The position numbers and the translations under genes are program-made. Of a stretch of DNA of 51,285 bases, positions 26,253-35,213 are shown one piece after another. The stretch lies in the NCBI GenBank assembly GCA_035573895.1, contig DATLZR010000173.1, positions 1-51,285 on the forward strand. The letters are read 5' to 3'. The first letter of the stretch is position 1; each line of letters starts with the position of its first letter. Under the pieces are notes generated by a model, which made no database searches, had not been told where the DNA came from, and saw only the letters and a program-made list of their open reading frames with translations. This DNA comes from Blastocatellia bacterium. Its GTDB lineage: Bacteria; Acidobacteriota; Blastocatellia; HR10.

Positions 26253-26912
26253 CTATTTATGCGGTTCGGGCTCCGCCTTCGCCGCAGGGAGAAAGCGCGT
26301 CGCCTGCGCGACGAACAGCCGCGTCAGTTCCTCCCCATCGAAGGGCCAGGCGTACACAATCTTCACCCGGGGATGAGCCTTCCGCGCCTGCTCGACTTTC
26401 TGAGCGATCTCAACCTCCGCGTGAGTCCCGCCCCGGATGAGCATCGTCGTCAGCACGACGATGCGGGTCGCTCCTTTCTGGATGGCGCTCGTGATGGCTT
26501 CGCCGACATCCATCCCGCAGGATTCGTTGTGCGCGACCTCGACGACGTCAAACCCTCCGACTTGCTTGATGCGAGAAGCCAGCTCGCGCACGGCCGCATC
26601 GTAAGGATCGTTCTGCGGCGTGCGCGGCCATCGGCGCATCTCGTGCTCCAGAGCGTGAAGCCGGGCCACCAGCTCAGCCGGAGCTTTCTCCTCGCCGCCA
26701 GCCTCCATGACCTGTCCCATCAGACGGCGGAACTCTCGAAGCTTCTCGCGCGGGAAGTCCTTTGCCGGAAGTCCATGTCCAACGATGACAACGGCCACGC
26801 GCTCCCTGTCAGCGCCAAAGACGCTAACCGGAGAGAACGTCCCTGAAAACACCATCGAAAGACATGCAACCAAACACGCGACCTGTATTCCATCAAAGCG
26901 ACGTTGTGACAT
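26253..26912 (-). CDS. Exported CbiX/SirB-like chelatase-family protein
   Basis: The 219-residue product has a signal peptide (about 1-34, cleaved near VFGA). The mature part matches the CbiX class of small cobalto-/ferrochelatases: a first strand with VVIVGHGLPAKD (H46), a long charged insertion, VVEVAHNESCGMDVGEAI, GATRIVVLTTMLIRGGTHAEVE (H164, the second family His), then VKIVYAWPFDGEEL. These enzymes put Co or Fe into sirohydrochlorin in the cytoplasm; an exported one must do something else, for example load, strip or sense metal in the periplasm. The ATG follows AAGGAGGGG by 6 bases. It is flanked on the same strand by two TonB receptors, supporting a link with metal-chelate uptake. That link is inference. 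Confidence 0.82.
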   Translation of the reverse strand: MSQRRFDGIQVACLVACLSMVFSGTFSPVSVFGADRERVAVVIVGHGLPAKDFPREKLREFRRLMGQVMEAGGEEKAPAELVARLHALEHEMRRWPRTPQNDPYDAAVRELASRIKQVGGFDVVEVAHNESCGMDVGEAITSAIQKGATRIVVLTTMLIRGGTHAEVEIAQKVEQARKAHPRVKIVYAWPFDGEELTRLFVAQATRFLPAAKAEPEPHK

Positions 26913-26935
26913 ATTTCCCCTCCTTGAAAGTGTCC

Positions 26936-27037
26936 CTGAGAACGCAGGCTTCTCGCCCGCCGGATTTGATCGCGCGAGATGCGTGCGCTTTCAGGTTTTT
27001 CATCGTTCGTGACGTGCAAAAGCACATTGGTGATTCC
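26936..27037. repeat. Dispersed intergenic repeat, copy A
   Basis: Contains CATCGTTCGTGACGTGC (27001-27017) followed by an AG-ACAT-TGATTCC pattern, and upstream a GC-rich GCAGGCTTCTCGCCCGCC-like stretch. The same order recurs at 46404-46487. The 26913-27214 gap holds no supported gene. Confidence 0.6.
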
Positions 27038-27214
27038 ATTGTGCGCCCGGATTCGTGGCGCATCAGTTCATCAGTCAATCTGTGCTCACGGGAAGGGCCG
27101 GGAGCGAGCGCCTGCAGGATGCTCGATGCCGAGAGCAAACGCTCCTGGTTTTCCTCACTCATGGCGAGCATCCTTTGATGGTTCATCTGACCGGCGGTCT
27201 TAACCATCCCCCGC

Positions 27215-29611
27215 TCAAAACTGGAACCGCAGGCCGCCGTGGACCAGCCGCGGAGGCCCGGGCAAAATTCCCCGCGTTCGATCGGCGATATACAGGCGAT
27301 CGAAGAGGTTCTTCACCGCGACGAAGAACGTCAAACCGCGCGACTCCACGCGGTAGTTCATCGTCAGGTTCCAGATCGTATAGGCGGGAAGCAAACCCCG
27401 CTGGCCATCGGGCGTCGGCGCGATCGTGTTCAAATCGTCGCCGAATTGATCGCTCACGTGAACGGCCTCAAGGAACGCGTCAAATCCCCGCGGATGTGCA
27501 TATCCGAACTGGAGATTCGCAAGGTGCTTCGGCGCATAGGGGAGGCGATTGCCGCTCACGCTCACAGTACCGAAGCCGGGAATGCTGCTCAGGCGCGTGC
27601 CGACGAACTTCGCCGTCGGGACATAGGTGTAGGCGGCGCGGGCATAGACATTGTGCGTCATCCTGAGCAGCGATCCCATGTCCACCCGGCCGGTGAATTC
27701 CATTCCTTGATGGAGAGTCTCTCCGGCATTGGTGAAGGTCGCGCCGAGGCCGCCGGCGACGCTCGCCGGGACGATCTGATTCTCGAAATCCATGCGGAAG
27801 AAGGTGGCTTCGAGTTTCAAGCCGGAGATGGGCCAGCTTCGCACGCCCACCTCATAGGTCCAGCTCCGCTCGGGATCGAGATCAATCGTTCCCCCCGCGT
27901 TGTCAATGATGTCCTCGGTGCGCGGCGGAGCGAATCCGCGATGCGCCCCGCCAAAGATCGTCGTGTGCGACGCTGGAGCGAACGTGATGCCGATGCCCGG
28001 GATGACCTCCGTCAGATGCGTGCGCCCGGCGGCGCCCGCCCCGCGATTCGCTAATCGGTTGGTGCGCTCATAGCGCACGTGCTCCAGGCGCAGGCCCGGC
28101 GTGATCGTCCATCGGCCGAGCAGAAACCGATGCTGGAGGAATCCCGAATAGGCCTGGTTCTTCCGCTCATTGTCCTCAACGATGATGCCCGTGCGGGCCG
28201 TCGGCGCCTGGCCGTTCATCTGTTTGCGATCCTGCCGCTCGAAGTGCGCCCGGAATCCGAACTCGGTCTCGCCCCGGATGCCCAAGATTCGGTCGAAGGC
28301 GCGCACGCGCGGTTCGATCCCCCAGGTGTAATATTTGCGCAGCCGCCCCTCGTTGCCGCAGGTCGTCAGCAAGTCCTCCATGCCGCGGCAGCCCGGATCG
28401 CCTCGCCGATTCGGGCGCTGACCGGAATTGCTCGACTGTCGCCACCAGTCGCGGAAGAACATCGAGCCGTAGAGGCTCGTCGTGAGCACGACGTCGTTCT
28501 TCAGGACATAGGCGTGAGTGACGGACGCCCCGTACCGATCTCCCAGGAAGCGATCGTTGAGGAACGGATTCTGACGCGGGTTGGCGAGGTATTCATCGAG
28601 CCGCAGGCCCGAATAGGTCACCTGGGAGTTCTCGCCGTAGTAATTCCCCTTGATCGTCAGGGCGTGCCTGGAGCCGAGCGCCGTGACGATCTTCACGTTC
28701 GCATCATTGAGACCCGTGCGCGTGTTCTCGCGCGCGCCTTCGCCTTGCTTGCGCATGTAATCGAAGAGCAATCCGGTGCCCCCCCACGTCCCGCCATAGG
28801 TGAGGTGCCCATTGAGGTAATCGCGATTGCCGCCGATGAGCGTCAGAGCGCCGCGTGGTTTCTCGGGGGGATTCGGCGTGATGTAGTTGATGACGCCGCC
28901 AATGGTCATCGGGCCGTAGAGGATTTGCCCCGATCCTTTGATGACTTCGATGCTCTCGAACCGATCCACCGGAGGGTGATAGTACGAGGCATTGTCGCCA
29001 TAGGGGGCATAGGTGAGCGGGATGCCGTCCTCCAGGAGCAGGACTTTCGTCGAGCGCGTGGGATTGAGTCCGCGAATGCCGATATTCGGGCGCAGGCTGA
29101 ACCCTTCCTCGTCGCGGGCGAACACGCCGGTGACCTTGCGGAGGGCCTCGTTCACGGTGAAGACGCGGCTCGCATCGAGCGCTCGCCGATCCAGAATCTC
29201 AACCGATCCGGGAACCCGCGTGAGCACTTCGGGCGTATCCACGATGGAGCTGGCGAGCACGGCCACTTCCTCGACAAGAGGCTGTGTCGAGAGTGCGAAT
29301 TCGACGTGCGGATGGGCGCCGGATGTGAGCGTGAGATCGCGGGATTGAGTGGCGAAGCCTTCCGCCGAGACCTGAATATGGTAGTGGCCCGGACTGAGCC
29401 GCTCGAATCGAAAGGTTCCGGAAGGATCTGTCTGAACCATCCGGTGAACCCCTTTCTCCTGTTCCCAGAGCTGAACGCTGGCTGCCGGGATGACGGCGCC
29501 AGCCGGATCGAGCACGCGTCCGCTGATCTCTCCCCAGCGGACCTGAGCCCTGTTCGAGTTGCTTGCCCATATGAAGATGAGGCCGATCAACCACCACCCT
29601 CTGCATCTCAT
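27215..29611 (-). CDS. TonB-dependent receptor, FecA-like
   Basis: The 798-residue product has a signal peptide (about 1-22), a CarboxypepD_reg-like domain (GEISGRVLDPAGAVIPAASV; FRFERLSPGHYHIQVSAEGF) and a FecA-type plug (SLRPNIGIRGLNPTRSTKVL, LLEDGIPLTYAPYG, EVIKGSGQILYGPMTIGGVI). The barrel ends in GGLRFQF with a terminal Phe. The plug wording is close to ferric-citrate/siderophore receptors. A palindrome of Fur-box layout overlaps the transcription start, which fits metal repression. The exported CbiX-like gene follows 300 bases downstream. A cluster of four Cys is predicted in one extracellular loop (CRGMEDLLTTC nearby). The iron or other metal cargo is inferred. Confidence 0.92.
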   Translation of the reverse strand: MRCRGWWLIGLIFIWASNSNRAQVRWGEISGRVLDPAGAVIPAASVQLWEQEKGVHRMVQTDPSGTFRFERLSPGHYHIQVSAEGFATQSRDLTLTSGAHPHVEFALSTQPLVEEVAVLASSIVDTPEVLTRVPGSVEILDRRALDASRVFTVNEALRKVTGVFARDEEGFSLRPNIGIRGLNPTRSTKVLLLEDGIPLTYAPYGDNASYYHPPVDRFESIEVIKGSGQILYGPMTIGGVINYITPNPPEKPRGALTLIGGNRDYLNGHLTYGGTWGGTGLLFDYMRKQGEGARENTRTGLNDANVKIVTALGSRHALTIKGNYYGENSQVTYSGLRLDEYLANPRQNPFLNDRFLGDRYGASVTHAYVLKNDVVLTTSLYGSMFFRDWWRQSSNSGQRPNRRGDPGCRGMEDLLTTCGNEGRLRKYYTWGIEPRVRAFDRILGIRGETEFGFRAHFERQDRKQMNGQAPTARTGIIVEDNERKNQAYSGFLQHRFLLGRWTITPGLRLEHVRYERTNRLANRGAGAAGRTHLTEVIPGIGITFAPASHTTIFGGAHRGFAPPRTEDIIDNAGGTIDLDPERSWTYEVGVRSWPISGLKLEATFFRMDFENQIVPASVAGGLGATFTNAGETLHQGMEFTGRVDMGSLLRMTHNVYARAAYTYVPTAKFVGTRLSSIPGFGTVSVSGNRLPYAPKHLANLQFGYAHPRGFDAFLEAVHVSDQFGDDLNTIAPTPDGQRGLLPAYTIWNLTMNYRVESRGLTFFVAVKNLFDRLYIADRTRGILPGPPRLVHGGLRFQF

Positions 29612-29632
29612 TTTCGCGTCCCTCCTCTAAGA

Positions 29633-29653
29633 AATTGAAAACGGTTTTCAATT
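29633..29653 (-). promoter_or_regulatory. Palindromic operator, Fur-box-like
   Basis: A perfect 10-1-10 palindrome with core TTGAAAACGGTTTTCAA (29635-29651). Its inner TGAAAAC-N-GTTTTCA has the 7-1-7 spacing of Fur-family boxes (TGATAAT-N-ATTATCA). It covers the predicted start of transcription. Confidence 0.65.
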
Positions 29654-29655
29654 CC

Positions 29656-29684
29656 ACTTTATCTCAAACTCGATGGACTGTCAA
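29656..29684 (-). promoter_or_regulatory. Promoter of the FecA-like receptor gene
   Basis: Minus-strand TTGACA (rc of 29679-29684), 17-base spacer, TAAAGT (rc of 29656-29661). Start near 29650 falls inside the palindrome, so a bound repressor would block it. Confidence 0.7.
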
Positions 29685-29710
29685 CCCCTTTTGCTCAGAC
29701 CGGGAACCCT

Positions 29711-30269
29711 TTATCGTATACCCAGAGCGTGGATATGGCCGTTACTGAGGGCATCCCCGACGATCAAGAGGGTGTGGGGGGCCTCCGCCGGTGAGAGTGC
29801 GGCCTGCGCCCTGTGGGGCTCGAGAAAGGGAATTTCCGGCTCATGACGGGAATTCCTCGTCCTCAAAAAAGCCGGGAGCTTTAGCAGAAAAGCGCTCGGA
29901 ATGAACCTTCCAAAGAGAGGGGATCCTCACGGAAGGCAGACTGCGTGTCCGGAACCGAGGAAAATCTCACCACCGATCGTCACAGATGCACGGAGCAGTG
30001 AGACAATCCCCGCACATCCGCGTACACCGCCGTGATTTTCCGAAAAGCTGCGCGTGGTGCGCCAGTGGACAACTGCCGCGACACCCGGAAACCGAGAATG
30101 AGAGTCCTCCCGACGGATGGAAAAGTGCCCACCAATCCGCGAGGAGAGATTTCAGGGAAACTAGGCGATTCCCCTTAACCGCCGGACGAGAGTGAAGCTT
30201 CCTCTGCCTGATCCGGGGGATCGTATCTCGCGTCGAGTGCGCAGTGGTGATTCGCTCTCGATCCGCGCA
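29711..30269. other. Non-coding or decayed stretch
   Basis: No intact gene. On the minus strand a start-less frame of about 70 codons ends at 29711 with TLLIVGDALSNGHIHALGIR, which looks protein-like and could be the stub of a beta-propeller/WD40-type C-terminus. The rest (29930-30269) shows nothing I can support. Confidence 0.25.
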
Positions 30270-30593
30270 TCAAGAGAGGTCCCGTTTGATAGCGTCCAGA
30301 GCAAGGCCGAGGGCATAATCAACCCGGTCACCATCTCTGATCGCCCCCTGAGCGAAGTCGGGCGCGCCGCCACCGCTTCCTCCAAGCGACAGGCACACGG
30401 ATCGAAGCAATTCAACCATGTTCACGGGGAGATCCGCTGACCGGGCGAAGATGAGCCGAGCGCCGTTAGGCTCGCACACGCCAAGCAGGACAACGATCTG
30501 ATTGTGTTTGATGAGAGTGCGAGCGAGCAGGCGAACGTCATCACTTGTTCGATCACGAAAGGTGCGAACCACGAGCCGGATCGCACCGATCAT
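30270..30593 (-). pseudogene. C-terminal (DHHA1-like) part of the frameshifted AlaX gene
   Basis: This frame continues the alanyl-tRNA editing protein encoded just upstream. Reading from about 30670 it gives AQAIRELTRRLAEEEAERL, then VVRTFRDRTSDDVRLLARTL and GSGGGAPDFAQGA, the last being the Gly-rich end block of DHHA1 domains. There is no proper start of its own and it overlaps the end of the upstream frame, so it belongs to one gene split by a single-base shift near 30672. Confidence 0.7.
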
Positions 30594-30643
30594 CGAGGCT
30601 TCCTGGGTCAGTCGTTCGGCTTCCTCTTCGGCGAGCCGTCGCG

Positions 30644-31483
30644 TCAGTTCGCGTATCGCCTGAGCGAGTGTCTGTGCTCTTGGAGGAGATGAGCGACCCT
30701 GGCGGGAATCTCCTCCCGTCCGGTCGTGAGCAGGGAAGCGACGGCTCTGGCCGCGTCGTTGGCCCGGCGATAGTCGCGCAGGGCACGACCGCCGCAGACG
30801 AATTCAACGCGGCACATTCGCTTGGCTCGCTCCCAGCCGCGAACGGCGATCAACCCCACTTCGCCGGTTCGATGCGCGTGAGTGCCTCCACAGGGCGACC
30901 AATCGAAATCGGCAATTTCAACGATGCGAGCACATCCGGTCACGGCGGGCTCTTTTCTCAGAGGAAACTGCACGAGTTGTTCCGGCGCCACGATGTGACA
31001 ACGAACCTCACGATCCTCAAAGACGATTTGCGAGGCCAATTCCTCGGCCCGTCGGATCACGTCTTCGTCCGGCGACTCCAGGGTGAGGTCAATCGTGGAC
31101 GTCTCCTCGCCGAAATGTACGCTGCGCGTTTCCGCTCCGGCCACCCGCAGGAAAGCTTGCGAGAGAATATGCTGGCCCGTGTGTTGTTGCATGAAGTCGG
31201 TCCGTCTCCGGGAATCAACCTCACCGGTGATCTCATCTCCCGGAGTGAATTCGGGTCGGCCATGAACGATATGGAGGATCCGCTCCCCCTGCGAATCCTC
31301 AACGACATCAACGACACGAAGCCCGCCGAGAAGACCGACATCATGAGGCTGACCTCCTCCGGTTGGGTAGAACGCCGTGCGATCCAGTACGACGGCGGTT
31401 CGATCCCCCATCGTGATGAGATCCTCAACGCGCGCGGTAAATGTGAGCAGTCGCCAATCCGTGTAGTAAAGTCGCTCGGTCAT
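30644..31483 (-). CDS. Alanyl-tRNA editing protein AlaX-L, N-terminal part (frameshift)
   Basis: From the ATG at 31483 this frame encodes the catalytic part of an AlaX protein, which hydrolyses Ser-tRNA(Ala) or Gly-tRNA(Ala). Visible are the beta-barrel block VVLDRTAFYPTGGGQPHD, the zinc motif QQHTGQHILSQAF (HxxxH) and CGGTHAHRTGEVG (CxxxH). The frame then ends in HSLRRYAN at 30644, in the middle of the linker helix. The expected helix and DHHA1 domain continue in another frame to 30270. One missing base near 30672 would restore a protein of about 400 residues, normal for AlaX-L. It may be a real mutation, programmed shifting or an assembly error; sequence alone cannot decide. Confidence 0.85.
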   Translation of the reverse strand: MTERLYYTDWRLLTFTARVEDLITMGDRTAVVLDRTAFYPTGGGQPHDVGLLGGLRVVDVVEDSQGERILHIVHGRPEFTPGDEITGEVDSRRRTDFMQQHTGQHILSQAFLRVAGAETRSVHFGEETSTIDLTLESPDEDVIRRAEELASQIVFEDREVRCHIVAPEQLVQFPLRKEPAVTGCARIVEIADFDWSPCGGTHAHRTGEVGLIAVRGWERAKRMCRVEFVCGGRALRDYRRANDAARAVASLLTTGREEIPARVAHLLQEHRHSLRRYAN

Positions 31484-31648
31484 CGGTGGATATGCTAGCG
31501 GAATCCAGTCCCCGAAGGAAGGCGCGCTGTCACTCCGCACTTTTCTTGTGTTCCGAACGAGAAGGAACGTGCTGCGCTCCACGACCTGAACACGGGATCC
31601 CAACCGCCCGCTGCCTTCGGATGAGTTCTCCTGCCTGAGACGAGAGCA

Positions 31649-34600
31649 TCAAAACTCGAGCCGCAGGCCGAGTTCCAGCGTGCGCGGGCGCCGCGTTGCC
31701 CGTGGTTGAAGAAAGACGGAGACGCCATCCCGCGTATCGAGCGGTCCGATGAATCCGGCCATGATGAAATTCGACGTGTTGAAGAGGTTATAGATGTTGA
31801 TCCAGGGCTGAAGCTCCCACCCGTCGGTCAGACGAAACCGGCGCCCAAACCTCACGTCGCATCGCTTTTGCCCCGGTCCCTGAGCGACATTCCGGCCGAG
31901 CGTTCCATTGGTGCCAATCGTCGCAAAAGAGAACTGTCCGGCCATCGCCTGCGATTCGACGATCCGACCAGGCCGAATGAAGCGAATGGGGCCGATGCCG
32001 AGGAAGGTCGGGCGGTCCGTTTCGTTATCGTTGAGATTACGATCCTGGCCATTGGTGGTGATGGTAAACGGACGCCCCGACGACAGCGTCACGACTGACG
32101 TCAGCTCGATGCCGCCGAGAAATCGCGGCAGCTCAACCGTGCTCGTGACCACGAGACGATGGCGCTCATCAGTTCGACCGAGACCGCGCTCCAGACGGAG
32201 GTTGAACTCGTCTTGTGGTGAACTGGTATTGACGTCCACCGTGTCAATGAGCTTGGACAGGGTATACGACGCGCGCAGCGAAAATCCTCGGTGAAAGCGC
32301 CGGGTGACGATGACGTTCAATCCGTGATAGGTCGCCTGTCCGTCGGATTGAAGTTGTTCGACCTCGCCCAGTGTTGGGTTTGGTCGGAGAAACCGAACGG
32401 CATTCAGGGCGGCCAGAACAGGATCGGTCGTCGTCGCCCCACCGCCCTGGCCGTTCAATCCGAAGATGCGGATGCGACTGGCTCCGCTGCCGACATCGCG
32501 GAATCGTTGAGCGCTCAGATCAAAACGGACGAACCGCACGCCGACATCAACAATCTGGCGAGAACTGTTGTCGAAGGCCGTGCCTCCGTCGGGCGCGATG
32601 ACGACTCCGGGAAACCCAGCGGGAGGGGCGAGCAAAAAGGAGACGAGCCCTCCGGGTGGAGGAATCGGCGCATTGAGATTACGATCCCGCCACAATTTCA
32701 CCGTGCGGTTGAAGACATAGCTCACTTCGACGGCGAGCCGGGGCGCGATCTCCCGTTCGAGACCAAAACTCGCTTGCAGGCTGTAGGGAATGCGAAGGTT
32801 CGGGTTGATGCTCCGCGCCGTCCCGAGCGGGCGAATGAGGTCACGAACGAGAGGATGCGTCGGATCGTTGGGAAAGACCCGGGGAAATCCGCCGATCCGC
32901 ATCAGTTCCTCGATCGGGCCGGTTGATCCGGGACCGCTGCCGAGATCAATCTCATAGACTCGGGACTGGACGGCGAAGTCCTCATAGGTGCGCAGCAGGA
33001 CGCGATTGTAGAAGACGCCGAACCCGCCTCGAACGACTGTGCGATGATGGCCCTGTACATCCCAGGCGAAGGCCAGGCGGGGACTGACATTATTGTCGTC
33101 GTGGTTGATGAGGGTCTCGCGGTCATAGCGCACGCCGAGGCTGAGGGTGACCGTGGGGTGAATGCGCCATTCATCCTGCGCGAACAGTCCGAGGATGGTG
33201 TTCACAAGGGTCCGTTCCGATTGGCCGATGCGCTGGCGATAGCGCGAGGGCGTGCCGGCGACGAACTCGCCGAAGCTGGGAAAGTTGTAAAAGCCGAAGA
33301 AGAAACTCTCCTGCCGCGTCGCCGAGCGCAGACGCATGACATCCCCGCCCACTTTGATGGTGTGCCGGTGGATTTGCCACTGGAGCGTTTCCGTCCCCTG
33401 CCATCTCCGTTCGGCCCGGGCGTCGGGAAATCCCGACACCCCGGCAATGAATCCACTGGCGAATGGCAGACTCGATCCCCGACTGCTGCCGACGATCACA
33501 CCCGGTCGCTCCGTCGCGGGACTGTTGCGTGGATCCAGCCGGGAATACTGAAGGCGAAATTGATTGACCGCCCTCTGACCGAGGACGAGCGTATCATGAA
33601 CGGCATAGCTGGACGAGTTGCGGCGGCGGTCGAGGAGACCTTCGAACAGGGTCGCTCCTTGATCGCGCCCCCGCAGCCGATTCGTCAGCGTCGCATCAAA
33701 GCGAAAGGTCAGCGTGTGATCGGCTGACAGCGTATGATCCAGCCGACCGCTCACATACGAATGGCGGCCCGGCGTGTTGACGTCTTCCTCGAACAGAGCC
33801 ACGGGAACGCCGTCGCGGACAAAAGGCCTTCCGGTCGGAACCTCTCTCAAGGGATAGCGAGGGTTGGCCTGTGGATCAACGGGCAGCAGCGCCACGATCG
33901 AATCGGTATCGGGTTCATCGCGCCGTTCGTAGACGCCGAAGAAAAAGAGGCGATTCTTGAGGAGTGGTCCCCCGAGGCGACCGCCGTACTCGCGTCGTTG
34001 AAACGGTAGTCGCTTCTGACCGCGAGCATTGCGAAAGAAGCTGTTGGCATTCAGACTCTCGTCCTGAAAGTCGCCAAAGCCCGCGCCGCGAAATTGATTG
34101 CCGCCACGACGGGTGAGGAAGTTGATCCGTCCGCCTGAAGCACGTCCGTACTCGGCGGAGAACTGGTTGGTGATGATCTGGACCTCGGCGATGGATTCGA
34201 GACTCGGACTCGTTCGCTCTCGCGCCAGGCGGTCGTCGTTGTTATCCAGACCATCAATGGTGATGTTGTTGGAGTAGGCGCGTCCCCCGGAGAGAGAAAA
34301 GATGCCCGCTTCCTGGGGCGTCTCCGGCAACGCATCCGCGGTGGCCGGATCCCCCAGATCACGCAGTTCGAACGGTTCCGCCTGCACATTGGCAAAAAGG
34401 AAGACGAGGTCGAGCGGATTCCGACCATTGAGGGGGAGACGGGCGATCTCCTGACCGTCGAGAGTCAAACCGACGACCGTGCGGGTGGGATCAATCATCG
34501 GAGGATCGGCCTGAAGAACGACGACGGCTTCGGTGACCGGAGCCACGGAGAGCTGAAAATCCCGGCGATAGGTTTGACCGGCCCGCAAAATAATATCGGT

Positions 34601-34882
34601 GACCTCCTGGGCGGTGAATCCCGGGGCCTCTGCCCGCACGCTATAAGTCCCCGCGTTGACGCTTGTGATCCGATACCACCCGTCTTCTCGTGTCAGCGCC
34701 GAGCGACGAGAACCCGTTGTTTTCTCCGTCAACGTGATCATCGCTCCCACGATGACATCGCCGCGAGGATCTCGAACGAATCCCTCGATGGCGGCATGAT
34801 CGAGGTCATCGGCTCGGACAGATGGGAGGAAGAGGATCATCAACGAAGGAGCGAGAAGAAGCAACGGGACGAAGAGTCTCAT
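31649..34882 (-). CDS. TonB-dependent receptor, Oar-like
   Basis: The 1077-residue product has a signal peptide (about 1-24), a CarboxypepD_reg domain (AIEGFVRDPRGDVIVGAMIT) and a plug with NNITIDGLDNNDDRLARE and SAEYGRASGGRINFLTRRGG. A very large barrel follows (FFFGVYERRDEPDTD; WDVQGHHRTVVRGGFGVFYN; FSLRASYTLSKLIDTVD) ending LELGLRLEF with terminal Phe. This is the classical Oar form abundant in Acidobacteriota; cargo is unknown but such receptors are often tied to peptides, polysaccharides or proteases. The ATG follows AAAGGAGTCC. A TATAAA lies about 28 bases upstream without a clear -35. The gene stands alone between alaX and the metallophosphoesterase. Confidence 0.93.
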   Translation of the reverse strand: MRLFVPLLLLAPSLMILFLPSVRADDLDHAAIEGFVRDPRGDVIVGAMITLTEKTTGSRRSALTREDGWYRITSVNAGTYSVRAEAPGFTAQEVTDIILRAGQTYRRDFQLSVAPVTEAVVVLQADPPMIDPTRTVVGLTLDGQEIARLPLNGRNPLDLVFLFANVQAEPFELRDLGDPATADALPETPQEAGIFSLSGGRAYSNNITIDGLDNNDDRLARERTSPSLESIAEVQIITNQFSAEYGRASGGRINFLTRRGGNQFRGAGFGDFQDESLNANSFFRNARGQKRLPFQRREYGGRLGGPLLKNRLFFFGVYERRDEPDTDSIVALLPVDPQANPRYPLREVPTGRPFVRDGVPVALFEEDVNTPGRHSYVSGRLDHTLSADHTLTFRFDATLTNRLRGRDQGATLFEGLLDRRRNSSSYAVHDTLVLGQRAVNQFRLQYSRLDPRNSPATERPGVIVGSSRGSSLPFASGFIAGVSGFPDARAERRWQGTETLQWQIHRHTIKVGGDVMRLRSATRQESFFFGFYNFPSFGEFVAGTPSRYRQRIGQSERTLVNTILGLFAQDEWRIHPTVTLSLGVRYDRETLINHDDNNVSPRLAFAWDVQGHHRTVVRGGFGVFYNRVLLRTYEDFAVQSRVYEIDLGSGPGSTGPIEELMRIGGFPRVFPNDPTHPLVRDLIRPLGTARSINPNLRIPYSLQASFGLEREIAPRLAVEVSYVFNRTVKLWRDRNLNAPIPPPGGLVSFLLAPPAGFPGVVIAPDGGTAFDNSSRQIVDVGVRFVRFDLSAQRFRDVGSGASRIRIFGLNGQGGGATTTDPVLAALNAVRFLRPNPTLGEVEQLQSDGQATYHGLNVIVTRRFHRGFSLRASYTLSKLIDTVDVNTSSPQDEFNLRLERGLGRTDERHRLVVTSTVELPRFLGGIELTSVVTLSSGRPFTITTNGQDRNLNDNETDRPTFLGIGPIRFIRPGRIVESQAMAGQFSFATIGTNGTLGRNVAQGPGQKRCDVRFGRRFRLTDGWELQPWINIYNLFNTSNFIMAGFIGPLDTRDGVSVFLQPRATRRPRTLELGLRLEF

Positions 34883-34968
34883 ACGTTGGACTCCTTTCTC
34901 TCTGGTTTATACTGAACGCACGGCAGAACGTGCGATGCCATGTGCTCGGTCAGCCCTCTGGAAGCGGT

Positions 34969-35018
34969 GAGTGCTGCAGGCCTGCCGGGAGGGAAACTCC
35001 CTTTGGCTCTCAGCACTC
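34969..35018. promoter_or_regulatory. Foldable intergenic element, possible structured RNA
   Basis: GAGTGCTG (34969-34976) pairs with CAGCACTC (35011-35018). Inside, GCC/GGC and GGGAG/CTCCC (34987-34991, 34997-35001) stack, and GCAGGCCTGC is self-complementary. It lies in the 34883-35213 gap, in which no gene is supported. A smaller hairpin (CGCACG/CGTGCG, 34917-34934) sits next to the receptor promoter. No known RNA family is recognised. Confidence 0.4.
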
Positions 35019-35213
35019 CTTATTCAAAAGGTCCACCGCAAGGGCCAGAGTATAGGCCAAAACCGCCGGCACTAACAAGCACACGCCGAGGGAATTGGTG
35101 GCTTGTCCCAAGAAAAGGTTCCCCGGTTCGGTCAGGGCCGGGCATGATAGCTGCTGCTTGACGTTCAAAAACGGCTGCTGGTAGCTTTGTTTTTGCTTGT
35201 GAGGAGAATGGCC

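Noticed and set aside
26893-27207. 104-codon minus-strand frame upstream of the CbiX-like gene
   Set aside because: It covers the dispersed repeat and overlaps the CbiX start; a similar chance translation appears at the second repeat copy, so the resemblance comes from the DNA repeat.
28079-29638. 519-codon plus-strand frame opposite the FecA-like receptor
   Set aside because: Antisense shadow produced by codon bias; the receptor on the other strand has a signal peptide, plug and barrel motifs.
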